Notes under the pieces: model-generated
Told to the model about the DNA's origin: nothing
What the model saw: the letters and a program-made list of their open reading frames with translations, nothing else
Databases searched by the model: none
Shown here: positions 9,220 through 19,005 of the stretch, piece by piece
How positions within the stretch are numbered: the first letter of the stretch is position 1
How the letters are laid out: each line of letters begins with the position of its first letter
Program-made: the position numbers and the translations under genes
From: Glomus cerebriforme
Taxonomy: Eukaryota; Glomeromycota; Glomeromycetes; Glomerales; Glomeraceae
Assembly (NCBI GenBank): GCA_003550305.1
Contig: QKYT01000546.1
Span: forward strand, 61,197 to 81,478
Direction: 5' to 3'
Length of the DNA stretch: 20,282 nucleotides

Positions 9220-12200
9220 TTAGCAATATAGTTCAATGATATCATCTATACCCGCTTCGGACAAATCATCTTTTTTGTCATCCTGTAACTTCGATAATGT
9301 TTGATAGCGTGTGATTTCTAGACCAACCACTTTGTACCATGTGTTTCAGAAACCTGCTAGTAGCTTACACTTATCCAAATAATATGATATTAAATACTAT
9401 TCTAAGGATATTGCTCGTTTCTTAGTAACTAATTTATATATACTTTCTCTATACCCTATATCAACTTCGGAAATTTCTTTAAGCAATGATGAAAGTTTTA
9501 AGCGGATGGATTCTTCTTGCTTATCTAGCATATTGAGGAAGGATTGGTAATAAGCATTGTTAGTCAGGTGTTCTCCCTTGTTGGTATAAGTAGTATTAAA
9601 TAATTTTTTCGCATAAAATGCATGCCCCTTTCTATAAATGAGATATGATGGTTTTATCTTTTTGATATCATCCATTCCACCGTCATCCGCTTTATTATTA
9701 CCCGCTTTATTACCTTCTTTTAACTTTTTTAAGAACTCCAGCACAATTTCGGATGATGGCTGGTATTTATCATCATAGTTTATAAATCGCGCACAGAGGC
9801 CAACAATGGTTTTCAGATAATAGTTAGCATCAATCTTCTTACCAAGACGTCTTACTACTTCTGGGTACTCCATTTTGTCACCCACCTCTCTGATGAATCA
9901 TTCTCAACTACAACATATTCAAACTGCTCGCCTGGTTCTGGGATTTCATAAAGATAAGGCTCGGGTGTTAGGCCCTTTTTTATGTGCCGTTTGGTCCGCT
10001 TCTTCACAGGTGTGTCTATCTTGCATTTGTGAAATGAAACGCTAGACACTCTTATTATTTCTATCTGGTTTTTACATAGCAGTTTTAATCACTCCATTAA
10101 GATCTATCTGTGAAATACCATTTATAGTCTCTTTAAGCACGTCCTTCACAATCCGATGCAAGGTATGTGTATTATCCAGCCTCATAGATTCTTCCATGAC
10201 CTTTTTACCTACCTTATGAAAGTGTTTAGACTGTCCCTGTTTTATAATCTCAACTCCCCGAATGAAAGGCTTGTTATTAAAGTTTGGCTTAGTTTCATGT
10301 GGAATGCCATAGTATTTTTTCTTTCCAATAAATACTACCGGAAATAAAACTTTCTCATATACCATTTTAAGATAAGATGATCCATTATCTTTCCTGAGAA
10401 ATTCATTAACTTCATCACGGAGTTTCTCTATTTCTTCCATAGATATTTCTACTATTCGAGACCAATATTCTTCTTTCAAGATCCTGCCATTGTTGTAAGC
10501 CTCGTCACATTTCTGAAAATCTTCTGGACAGATGAGATATAAGGAATCAGTATCACCACATTTTATCCCGAATCCCTTATTTTTAATGAAATCTGCGACA
10601 AGCTTGATGTTTTTCTGCCCAGCTGACGTGATGCCTCCTGCAAGTTCACGTAAGAAGAAAGAGGATTTACTATCTCCAACAGTGCCATAAAATGTATTCA
10701 TATATACCTTAAAAGCATATTGTTTTACATCTAAGCAAGAGCAGTCGAAACAAACAGAATCATATTCTGTCATGAATTCATGCTTTTCTTAATTAATAAA
10801 GTGATATAAATTTTTAGTAAAACCAGTGCGTTTTTCTTCCTTCGCATTTGCTAAGACCTGCTCAATAGCTTCTGATAATGATAAACTTTCACCCAAGCCT
10901 AATGAACTTACTACCAGTTTCATATCTTCCTTTTTTGCTTTCAAAGGGGCAAGACGCTTTTTCATCTCATTCCGTTTGCCAGATAGATATATTCTAGTAC
11001 ATTAGCATGGAGACCCTTATCTTTAGAAATATTATTATGCCGAACAGACCAGGTGTGTATGGGATTACCATTGAATAGAAATTTAATCTTATGCAGTTTT
11101 TTTCCACTACATTCTATGGATAGAGCTTGCTCTTCTGATAAAATAATCTTATTGGGTGAGAGCTTATACATTATAATAAGATTTGGATATAATGATGTGA
11201 AGTCCAAACCGGTTACAGGATGTCTATTTTCAAGCCCCTTTATTGGTGGGAAGACGTAGGCACCAGGGTACTTCCCAGTTTCAGTTTGCTCTATTGAGAT
11301 TGTGCTGGTTAGAATCCCATTCTACTACGTACTGGTGCTTAAAAGGTTACATACCTTTATCCCCCTGCGAAATAATGCGCATCGAATAATGATAGAAAGG
11401 CTATGTTTGCAACCTCCCTATATTCGTTAATTACATTGCGCTTAATCAGTAACTGCTGGCAACTAAGAGTATCAATGATACAATATTCGACTATTTTGCG
11501 CATTTGTTCAGCCATTGTGACATCTTTCTCTTTTAGTGCATTTCTATAATACTTAAACATATGGTGAAAAGGCATGTCCATTTTACTTTCGAGTCCACAT
11601 TCATTTAGGTAGAATGCTAAACTACTTTTTTCGGCCTTAGAATATAATTTCATAAAGCAAGGGCGGACATCAATAGCTACGCACTCAGGAATTTTAAGAT
11701 GTTTTGAATGAAAAGGCATATCATTAACTTTTATCTTATACTGATATTGCCATTTTGTAATTTTTTCAAGGCTCGAAGGTTTTAATGACATTTGATTGAA
11801 CTTCCATTCGAGAACCCCTAACTTTTTCACTTTCTCCATAATAAATCTCCAGTCATATTGTGAATCATTAAAAAGCCTTTAGTAAGTTGATCTGGGATCC
11901 ACATATGATTGTGGTCCAGTGTGAGTCTGGCGTAGTTTTAACATTAACAAGGCAGATTTGTTTTAGTGGCTTGGGGTCATCTTTCCAATGAACTGACATG
12001 CAGATCATAAATACGTTAGATTCATCACTCTGTGCAGTAGGGAATTTGCCTAGTCCAAAGCGAACTATATGTCTCTATGTTCCATGTGAGAACAAGAGTT
12101 CGATCCCTCATAAGCGCTGAAGAAATTAACAGATTGCTATATTCGTTATTATTTATTAGGCTGTAATTGTTCACGGATACTCAGAAGAGATAAGTACCCC

Positions 12201-12771
12201 CTGAATGTATTCGTATAAATAATTACTTAATACTGCCCAACTCAAAAGAAGTAATCTTTCTTCACAGACTACTTTACAGTAATAATACTGGCAGTTTAGA
12301 TCATCCGAGGCTGTACATATTCCAACAGCACAGACTGTTTTTAATACATTGTACCAGTCATAGTAGTTCCATGTTCTCACACAGATATATGGTTTCTTTT
12401 CTGTATGGTATTCTTGAAGTGGATAAGCATTAATAGTCTTGATTCCAAGCAAACTTTGATGTGTTATTGAGAATATTAGATACTATCCTTACTAATTTTG
12501 TCTTAAATATAGATAGTGACATCTCTTCAGGTACTACGACATCAAAGAAAGGTTTAATGCCTGTAATATTTACAACCGCTTTTTGTCCATTAATCAAAGT
12601 ATCAGCAATGCACAAAATATAAGAGAAGACACCTTTTACATATTCGGTATCATCACTAACTTCAGTAAGCATGAAGTGAATAGATTGCTTATTGGATAAG
12701 CATTGCTAAAGTATAGCAGTCATTCCATTATCATATTTTGCTACAATATCATTGCATGATGAAATATCAGC
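9220..12771 (-). pseudogene. Family B DNA polymerase, broken
   Basis: This would replicate the element's DNA. Motifs occur in the correct order on the minus strand. N-terminal domain: 12771-12171, with a frame change near 12440. Exo I appears as [10 protein letters not shown] (about 12070-12090), where the catalytic DIE has become NIE. Exo II is [10 protein letters not shown] (about 11860), just after a small deletion. Exo III is YCIIDTLSCQQLL. Motif A is GLDFTSLYPNLI (about 11170-11210). Fingers follow, with one TAA near 10790. Motif B is KVYMNTFYG (10684-10710). Motif C is CGDTDSLYL (10543-10560; usual YGDTDS, here Cys). KKKYYGI is present. A long C-terminal domain (YLYEIPEPGEQFEYVV, GLCARFINYDDKYQ, EAGIDDIIELYC) ends near 9220. 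At least seven frameshifts or stops. About 1,180 codons, closer to the large-virus/eukaryotic type than to short protein-primed polymerases, though priming type cannot be settled by eye. Confidence 0.82.
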
Positions 12772-13690
12772 TCAGGGACTGGCGCCGTCATAGCGGGCGG
12801 TTCTGATGTGATCAGTTTAGTCAGAAATAGCTGTGGTATGCATGTTGACAGTAGGTAAAGTTATTATATCACAATATAATTCTGAAATGTTTAATTAATT
12901 TTTTCGTTCTCCAAAAAAAGAGACGTATAGCAAGCTAGTAAGCAAATCGTAAATAAAAGGCAAGTGGATATATCTGAAAAAGTGTAGTCTTCTTCGTAAT
13001 CTATTATATAAAAATTGGAAGAAGACTACACTTTCCTAGATATGTACTCGAATGTATGTAATATATATTGGATACTTAGGGAGGACAGAACTGCATTGCT
13101 AGTATTACAATATTATACCTCTGATTTTCTAACTAATTGAAACACTAGACTGAAGCCTAAATATCTCTCAAAAGCAACGAGAAAGTTGCATGAAAGTGGC
13201 GAGAAAGTTGCGAGGAAGTGCCAGGATATAAAGGCGCAGTAAAATTAACAAAAATTTTAACCAGTATTATTCTTTATCATAATTTCAGCCAGAACTTTGG
13301 ATATAATAATTCGGCATCTAAGCTGGCATATAAGTGGTCTGAAACTGGCGAATTAATAAAATTACACTAGTTCCTTGCCAGTTTCATGGAGAGTTCCAGG
13401 TATTACCAGGTCACTACCATGGCGCCTTCTCAAATCATGTGCCCAAAAGATCGGCCAGAAATTATGCCATAGTGCCGACCAAATTTTGACGTGGATTTAT
13501 ATCAAATTACTGCGCCACCTGACGTGATATTTTTTTATTACATTTTAACATCTAAATAGGCGCAAAAGGTAAGCACTTTAATATAGAATCCAGCACCAAA
13601 TCAAGTGCAAGAGGTCAACATCTCAACATAAAACCAGATATCCAAACAGCTACAGAAAATCAACAACTCCATTATATAATTTAGCATGTA
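12772..13690. other. Non-coding spacer with hairpin and short inverted repeats
   Basis: No convincing coding sequence was seen on either strand. It contains the 12979-13034 hairpin and a 10-bp perfect inverted pair GGCGCAGTAA (13233-13242 and 13507-13516) enclosing a segment that is less AT-rich than its surroundings and could be a small decayed element. It also has short direct repeats of GAGAAAGTTGC near 13170-13210. Confidence 0.4.
12979..13034. repeat. 17-bp perfect inverted repeat (hairpin)
   Basis: AAAGTGTAGTCTTCTTC at 12979-12995 is exactly complementary to 13018-13034, with a 22-base loop. Pairing extends outward imperfectly for about 10 more bases (ATATCT / AGATAT). It sits about 210 bp upstream of the polymerase coding start, so it could be an element-end structure, a MITE or a replication site. 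Confidence 0.7.
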
Positions 13691-13729
13691 AATGACTCAG
13701 AAACAAGAAGAAAAGCATGGTATTTAGAT

Positions 13730-13985
13730 TATATAGTGGTAGTTAGATTAAATGGTGGGTGGTAGTTAGATTATATGGTGGTAAAAATATAAATAGCAAG
13801 AAAAATTTAAAAGGATAGCTAGAGCATAAAATAGATACCCGATACATGAAAATAAATAGATTAAATAGTGGTAATTAGATTATATTATTTAGATTATATG
13901 GAAGTAATTAGATTATATGGTGGTACCCAGATTATATAGTGGTAATTAGATTATATAGTAGTACCCAAATTATATGGTAGTAATA
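13730..13985. repeat. Minisatellite of TTAGATTATATGGTGGTA-like units
   Basis: About nine imperfect copies of an 18-20 base unit (TTAGATTATATGGTGGTA and variants with AGTGGTA or AGTAGTA) occur. The array is interrupted at about 13785-13850 and shows a roughly 40-bp higher-order pattern alternating GGTAATTAG and GGTACCCAG. Confidence 0.75.
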
Positions 13986-13997
13986 TAATCTAGGGTA

Positions 13998-14047
13998 AGT
14001 GGGATACCACCATATGATATAATTATATCATATGGTGGTATTCCACT
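13998..14047. repeat. 50-bp near-perfect palindrome
   Basis: Arms 13998-14022 and 14023-14047 meet with no loop at AA/TT. The inner 38 bp are perfect, and there is one mismatch in the full 25-bp arms. Both arms contain ACCACCATAT, the complement of the adjoining minisatellite unit, so the palindrome probably arose by inverted duplication of that array. Confidence 0.85.
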
Positions 14048-14089
14048 CAACCAATTTGTTGTTTTTTTAATTTAATTTCATTTTCACTT

Positions 14090-14465
14090 TCATTTTCTTG
14101 CTTTTATTTAGGTTTGATGGTAGTTCATGATCAGGGTGAGTTTAAATCTTTTTTTTTTCTTTTTTTTTATTTTGATTTTTCAGTCTTTTCTCATTTTCAT
14201 TTTCTTCCTTTTATTTAGGCTACGGATCAGTTTGAATAGTGGTTCATGATCGGAGTAAGCCAACCAAATTTTTGTTGTTTCTTTTATTTAATTTTATTTT
14301 CATCTGACTTTTGTTTTCTTGCTTTTATTTAGCTACGGATTGGAATGTCAGTTCACGATGGGGTAAGTCAATCCTTTTTTTTTTGCTTTTCTTTTATTTC
14401 TCACTTTTGTTTTCTTTTATTTTAGGTTATGTATCAATTTGAAAACGTCAGTTCATGATTGTTTT
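14090..14465 (+). repeat. Tandem array of acceptor-exon-donor-like units
   Basis: Four units of about 93-114 bp. Each has a T-rich tract ending TTTTATTTAG or TTTTATTTTAG (AG at 14110-14111, 14217-14218, 14331-14332, 14424-14425), then 24-36 bases resembling CTACGGATCAGTTTGAA and CAGTTCATGATCGG, then GTGAG (14136), GTAAGC (14255), GTAAGT (14363) or a degraded GTTTTT (14461). These match fungal 3' and 5' splice-site consensus. Whether they are spliced is unknown; no long open frame joins them. Confidence 0.6.
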
Positions 14466-14599
14466 TGTTTTTTTATTTATTTTTTTCTTACTTTCGATTC
14501 CTTTGTAATAGTAGTGGTAGATGAAAAGTGATTATCATTCACTTAATTAAATATTATTTATGTTTGTAAATTTTGATTAATTTAAATAAAAATTTTATT

Positions 14600-15026
14600 T
14601 TATTTAAAAAGAAAACTTAACCAATTGATTTTTTGCTTTTTTTTTGTACATATTCCCAATGCTGCCCTAACTTTTTTCCTTGTCCAATAATTTGATAATA
14701 GCTTTAAAAGTGATTCCAATATTGCTTCAGTCTCTTCATTGCTGAGATTTGGATTAATAAGATAAGGTGTAAGAATGGACTTTTCTTCATCTGTTGTTAC
14801 TTGTCGTGATTTCTTAGATTTAGTGGTGTGTGGTGGTAGATGGTTTTACCTCAGATTGAGATGGGCATTTTTTAGATATATGTTCAGCATTACTCCCACA
14901 AAACTTATACCTAAAAGTTTCAATATAAAGTTCCAAAACATATGTTTCTAAATAAAAAAATATAAAAATAAAAATAAAATTAGTTAATAAAAAAAAATTA
15001 ATTAAAAATAATAAAATAACTCCCAC
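14600..15026 (-). pseudogene. Zinc-knuckle protein C-terminal fragment
   Basis: The minus strand reads ETYVLELYIETFRYKFCGSN then AEHISKKCPSQSEVKPSTTT (about 14950-14830), a CCHC-like knuckle whose first Cys has become Tyr (YKFCG, H, C). After a one-base frame change near 14825 it continues SRQVTTDEEKSILTPYLINP and NLSNEETEAILESLLKLLSN (about 14800-14690) to TAA 14600-14602. The hydrophobic stretch encoded above 14950 is A/T-rich intron-like sequence ending in ATTTAG, not a credible protein. It is probably the C-terminus of a transposon or DNA-binding protein. The family is not identified. Confidence 0.45.
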
Positions 15027-16530
15027 CTATGAAATCCATACCTGAAAGTCCTTTAGAAAAGTCCTGAAATGTCTTTAAAAATCTTGAAGTGTTCTAAATA
15101 AAAAAAAAATTAATCAAGAAAAATAAAAAAGTCTTCCTCCCACCTAGTGTTACAATCCGGATCTGGTTAATCTGTTAATCTGGTGGATAATCTGGTCCAA
15201 AAGTAAACAGATCATCCGTTAGAATTTAGCCAGATGATGGATGAATCCGGATGAAAAAAAGTGGATGATCTGGATAAATCCGAATAAAAAAGACGGATGA
15301 ATCTAGATAAATAATCTGGATGGCTATTACGAAAATTGATCTTTTTATCAAAGAACGTTAATAAACGTTCTTATATTTAAAGTTAAAAAAATTCCCCCTT
15401 CACCTTTAAAATTACCTCCAAGAGACGTGCCATTGGTGCCGAAAAATCCATTCCTACAATAAAGAGAAAGAGAAGAACGTTAATAAACGTTCTTATATTT
15501 AAAATTTAACAAAAACCCTTCCACCCCTTGAAATTACCTTTAAGTCAGTGCTGAAAAATCCGTTTCTACAAAAAAAAAGAAAAGAAGAACGTAAATAATG
15601 TTCTTATAATTAAAAGTTAAAAAATTTCCTCCACCCTTCAAAATTACCTCCAAGAGACGTACCATTGATGCCGAAAGATCCGTTCCTACAATAAAGAGAA
15701 AGAGAAGAATGTTAATAAACGTTCTTATATTAAAAAGTTAACAAAAACCCTTCCACCCCTTGAAATTACCTTTAAATCAGTGCTGAAAAGTTAACAAAAA
15801 TCCTTCCACCCCTTGAAATTACCTTTAAATCAGTACTGAAAAGTCCGTTTCTACAAAAAAGAGAAAAAGAAGAACGTTAGTAACATTCTTAAATTAAAAA
15901 GTTAAAAAAAATCACCCTCTCCTTTGAAATTACCTCCAAGAGACGTGCCGTCAGTCTGTGAATATATAATTACAAAACAAAGTTATAAAGCAAAAAGAAC
16001 ATATTTTTCATTAGTAATATCATATAATAGTGTGGCTAAAACTTCCAGATGGATTCAGATCCAATCCGGATGGATCTGCCAATTATCCAGATCAAAAATT
16101 AATTACGGATTGAACTAATGAATCGTGGATTCATCTGGATTATAACACTACGGATCACGGATTCATCCGGATTGTAACACTACTCCCACCTTTTCACAAA
16201 ACTCATACCTGAAAGTTTCAATGTGAAGTCCCAAAACATGCGCTTCTAAATAAAAAATAAAAATAAAAATAAAAAAAAAATAAAGTTAGTTAATAAAAAA
16301 ATAGTGACCCACCATAAAATTCATATCTAAAACTGAAAAAAAAAGTCCCAAAGTATTTAAAAACAAAGAAAAGTTCTAAATCATTTTTAAATAAAAAAAA
16401 AATTAATTAAAAGAAATAAAAAGACTCCAAAACACATACTTAAAATCTAAAAGTAAAGTTCCAAAGCATCCCTAAAAATAAAGAAAAAAAATTAGTAAAG
16501 AAAAAATAATAAAACTCCCATTAAAATAAC
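14880..16530 (-). repeat. Diverged exon-intron-like duplications
   Basis: On the minus strand at least five units repeat the pattern A/T-rich tract, ATTTAG, 35-50 bases, CTTTCAG or CTTTTAG, GTATGA-like, ATTT, GGTGGGAG. They lie near 14890-14965, 15020-15095, 16185-16250, 16310-16380 and 16425-16490. The unit at 16185-16250 would encode HVLGLHIETFRYEFC, nearly the YVLELYIETFRYKFC of the 14.9-kb protein fragment, so these appear to be tandem copies of one exon-plus-intron unit. The array is split by the TIR element at 15147-16180. Confidence 0.5.
15147..16180. mobile_element. 1,034-bp non-autonomous element with 16-bp TIRs
   Basis: Perfect 16-bp inverted ends GTGTTACAATCCGGAT lie at 15147-15162 and 16165-16180, each flanked outside by TA (15145-15146, 16181-16182), as for Tc1/mariner-like TA target duplication. 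Subterminal zones (15160-15320 and 16040-16165) are packed with GGAT/ATCC and TCTGGAT repeats on both strands, likely transposase-binding sites. The interior has five tandem units of about 112-165 bp, beginning near 15351, 15473, 15585, 15705 and 15870, each carrying an AACGTT palindromic segment. No transposase is encoded. It is inserted in the exon-like repeat array. Confidence 0.75.
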
Positions 16531-17084
16531 TGGTACAACCAAATTACCCACGAAATACAATTCCAAGTCACCTAAATCATAAGAAGAAAAAGTTCAGCAT
16601 CTGAAATCCAGAAAAAAGAAATAGTTTCAAACGAAATCTATATATATGTATTAAAAAAAAAAGGTAAATAGAAAAGAATAAAATGAAAAAAAATAAAGAA
16701 CTCCTCTTTTATTCTTTATTTTAATACAAGAAGTACACAAACTTCTAGTTGAAATCCAACTTCAATAATAGAGGTTATTTGAAATTTTTTTTAATATATT
16801 CGTAGAAGAGGTTAATAAGTTTAATTTTTACTTTTGGGTTTAAAGTGTTACATTGCATAAATGCGGTGTTACAAATGAGCTGAAATTTTCAATTTTAAAC
16901 GATTTTAGGCCGGCATTATGAATTTGGCCAGAATTAAGAAAATTTCGGCCGGAATTATAATTCAAAAATCGACAATTTTAACCAGTTAAAATTAATTTGA
17001 TTTTAATCTACATATATATACTATATATTTACTGATTAAGCTACGCTATAATTTATATTATGTCTATCATAGTAAAAAAAATTA
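16531..17084. other. AT-rich spacer, no gene seen
   Basis: Low-complexity A/T DNA with no coding signal. A patch at about 16905-16965 contains repeated GGCCGGmATTAT and GGCCAGAATTA motifs resembling a transposon end, and GCGGTGTTACAAATG lies at about 16863. Nothing further can be assigned. Confidence 0.4.
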
Positions 17085-18255
17085 GGGGGTTATATACGCA
17101 CTGACTGTTAATCTTTTCAGAGCTTATATCTTTCCCATCTTCAAATAAATCCAACATATAGCAACAATATTTTTTTTAAAATAATTCTTGAAGCTAGTAA
17201 TTATCTGGCATTAATCAGTTGAAGGTGGCTTGTGATATTTGGAGGGAGGAAAACTACTTCAACATGTGTTAGTTAAAGTCAGAATATATCAGGTTGGCAT
17301 TTACCTGATGTAGCTACCATATTTTCTTGATCCATTATTACAACTACAACTACCACATCCTCTTGAAGATTGATTTTCTATAAAGAAAATGATAGATATC
17401 AGCTTCATGTATCATAATTCATAAATCCTGAACTTATCCAGAATTTGTTAAAAAAATTCTGTTCTTAGAACTTATTCTGTTTAATATATAAAGAACCTTA
17501 AAGAAATGGAACCTATTAGGTGCATTTTCATCATCCTTATTTTGGTCAATCTCTAAGACTGGTAAACATTGCAGATTGAAATGTTATGGAACATTATCAA
17601 CTAAAAGCAAGATCTTTTTATCTTGTGCTCTGAAACAATTATCAATTTTACAGAGAACCTCTTCAAAAATTGATGAATTCATCCAAACTTTGGGATTACC
17701 TTGATAATAACAGAAAAACACTCTAAGTTAACTTTTAAAAGAGGTCTTGTACATTTCAAATTGCCAATAACCCATAGTTTTAATTTGTCAGTTCCAGTCA
17801 CATTAACACTAAGAAGAACTGTAATTCGTGTTTTATCCTTTCAACTAGGAACTAGTTTTGTTGAGAATGTTTTGACTTGGAAACATTTGATAAAAGAGAT
17901 CCTAGGTTAAAAATAATAAACAATTCCTATTAGGCTATTATACAACATCATGTTTTCTAATTATTATTGGTATTCTGCATAATGATCATGCTGCATACTT
18001 GCATTACTAAATAGGTTATGATATATCACCAATATTTTTAAATTCTTTTATTTAAAAATAAACTTACTATTTCATTAATATTGTATATTCAATCCAGAAT
18101 GTAGTTACATAAAATTGATTGTAACTTTTGCTCATTCCTCCAGAAGAGATCCAAAGGTATGCTTTTAGATTTACTATGTATACGCCTAAACAAATTGAGC
18201 GGAAAAATGCATATATTTGGAAATGATCGTAGGAATTTTTTTCCATCAAACACTT
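17085..18255 (-). pseudogene. Pogo-like (DDE_1) transposase, dead
   Basis: This would be the cut-and-paste transposase of a Tc1/mariner-superfamily pogo element. Minus-strand pieces in order: SIPLDLFWRNEQKLQSIL then IYNINEI (18071-18145; first catalytic D changed to N at 18074-18076); KDKTRITVLLSVNVTGTDKL then KLWVIGNLK (about 17770-17860); VWMNSSIFEEVLCKIDNCFR and KKILLLVDNVP (17590-17690; second D intact at 17596-17598, then a TAA); THVEVVFLPPNITSHLQL then INAR (17205-17270; third D changed to N at 17210-17212); and LDLFEDGKDISSEKINSQ (17100-17160). A segment of about 300 bp separates the second and third blocks. A 61-base GTAAGT...TTTAG intron is possible at 18007-18067. The N-terminal DNA-binding part is missing, interrupted by repeats beginning at 18278. 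Confidence 0.75.
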
Positions 18256-18277
18256 TCTTATGCTAACAAAAAGAAAA

Positions 18278-18640
18278 CACTACCTCTCGCTAAGCGAAAA
18301 AAGGCTGACCGTCACCGTTCGGAAATTCTGCAGAGGCTGAACAAAATCACAAGGCCATAAGCGCCCAACCCAAAACAAACTAAAATAAAAAAAATAAAAT
18401 TGAATCTAAAAAAAAAATCAGCCGATATCATCAATCTGTGCTCCACAAGATGACCTTGTCAACTGGCCGTCCACCATATGTCAGGGTTGAATACCTGACT
18501 GGAAACTTACGCATTGTTGGGCCATCCGCTTTTCTGGGCTAAATTGTCTAGTTGCGACTGAATACGACTCCATGTGACCATCCGTGACCCTTCTCTGGCA
18601 AAAAATTTTAAAAAAAAGCTATTGATCATCACATATATCA
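18278..18640 (-). repeat. LTR-like repeat copy 1 (truncated)
   Basis: On the minus strand a purine tract AAGGGGA (18641-18647) is followed by TGATATATGTGATGATC, then a variable part, then GAATTTC...CCTTTTTTCGCTTAGCGAG shared with copy 2. It stops at about 18278, well before the polyadenylation-like end of copy 2, and adjoins the pogo relic. Confidence 0.5.
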
Positions 18641-18647
18641 TCCCCTT

Positions 18648-19005
18648 AAATTAATAAACAACTCCTTCAGGGCCAAACAAATAACAAGTTACACCAAATC
18701 AGCCTTTTGTCGATCATTATTCCAGTACTCCTCATCCCCCAAAAGAAAATGAAAAATACCAAAAAATAACAAAAGACTGATACCAAGAAATAAAAAATAA
18801 AAATTAATAAAACAAAACAAAACAAAAAGGAATAAAATTAGGAAAAACAACTATTACTAGAAGAAAAAACCTAAAGTAAAATGGGAAAAATACCAAACTA
18901 CACTCCAAAAGAAAAGTTCTTCCCCTTCAAACCTTTTAAAAATAGTTCGTCCACAAAAACCCAGAGTTAAGAAAAATCGTTCTCTTTCCTACAAAACTTT
19001 CTATT
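18648..19005 (-). repeat. Internal body of repeat unit A
   Basis: About 360 bp, closely similar to 19537-19905 of unit B (shared plus-strand landmarks: AGGGCCAAACAAA, AAGTTACACCAAA, CCAGTACTCC, AGAGTTAAGAAAAA). No credible protein. It lacks the about 290 bp that unit B has before TTAAGCACAACCTC. Confidence 0.55.

Noticed and set aside
12096..12109. GTTCGATCC tRNA T-arm-like sequence
   Set aside because: It lies in the exonuclease region of the polymerase relic on the other strand, and no acceptor stem, D-arm or anticodon arm folds around it.
13730..13985. CRISPR-like repeat array
   Set aside because: Units are adjacent and imperfect without unique spacers, and the genome is eukaryotic in character; it is a minisatellite.
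14950..15026. Hydrophobic N-terminal helix of the zinc-knuckle fragment
   Set aside because: It is encoded by an A/T low-complexity tract that ends in ATTTAG, so it looks like an intron rather than a membrane segment.
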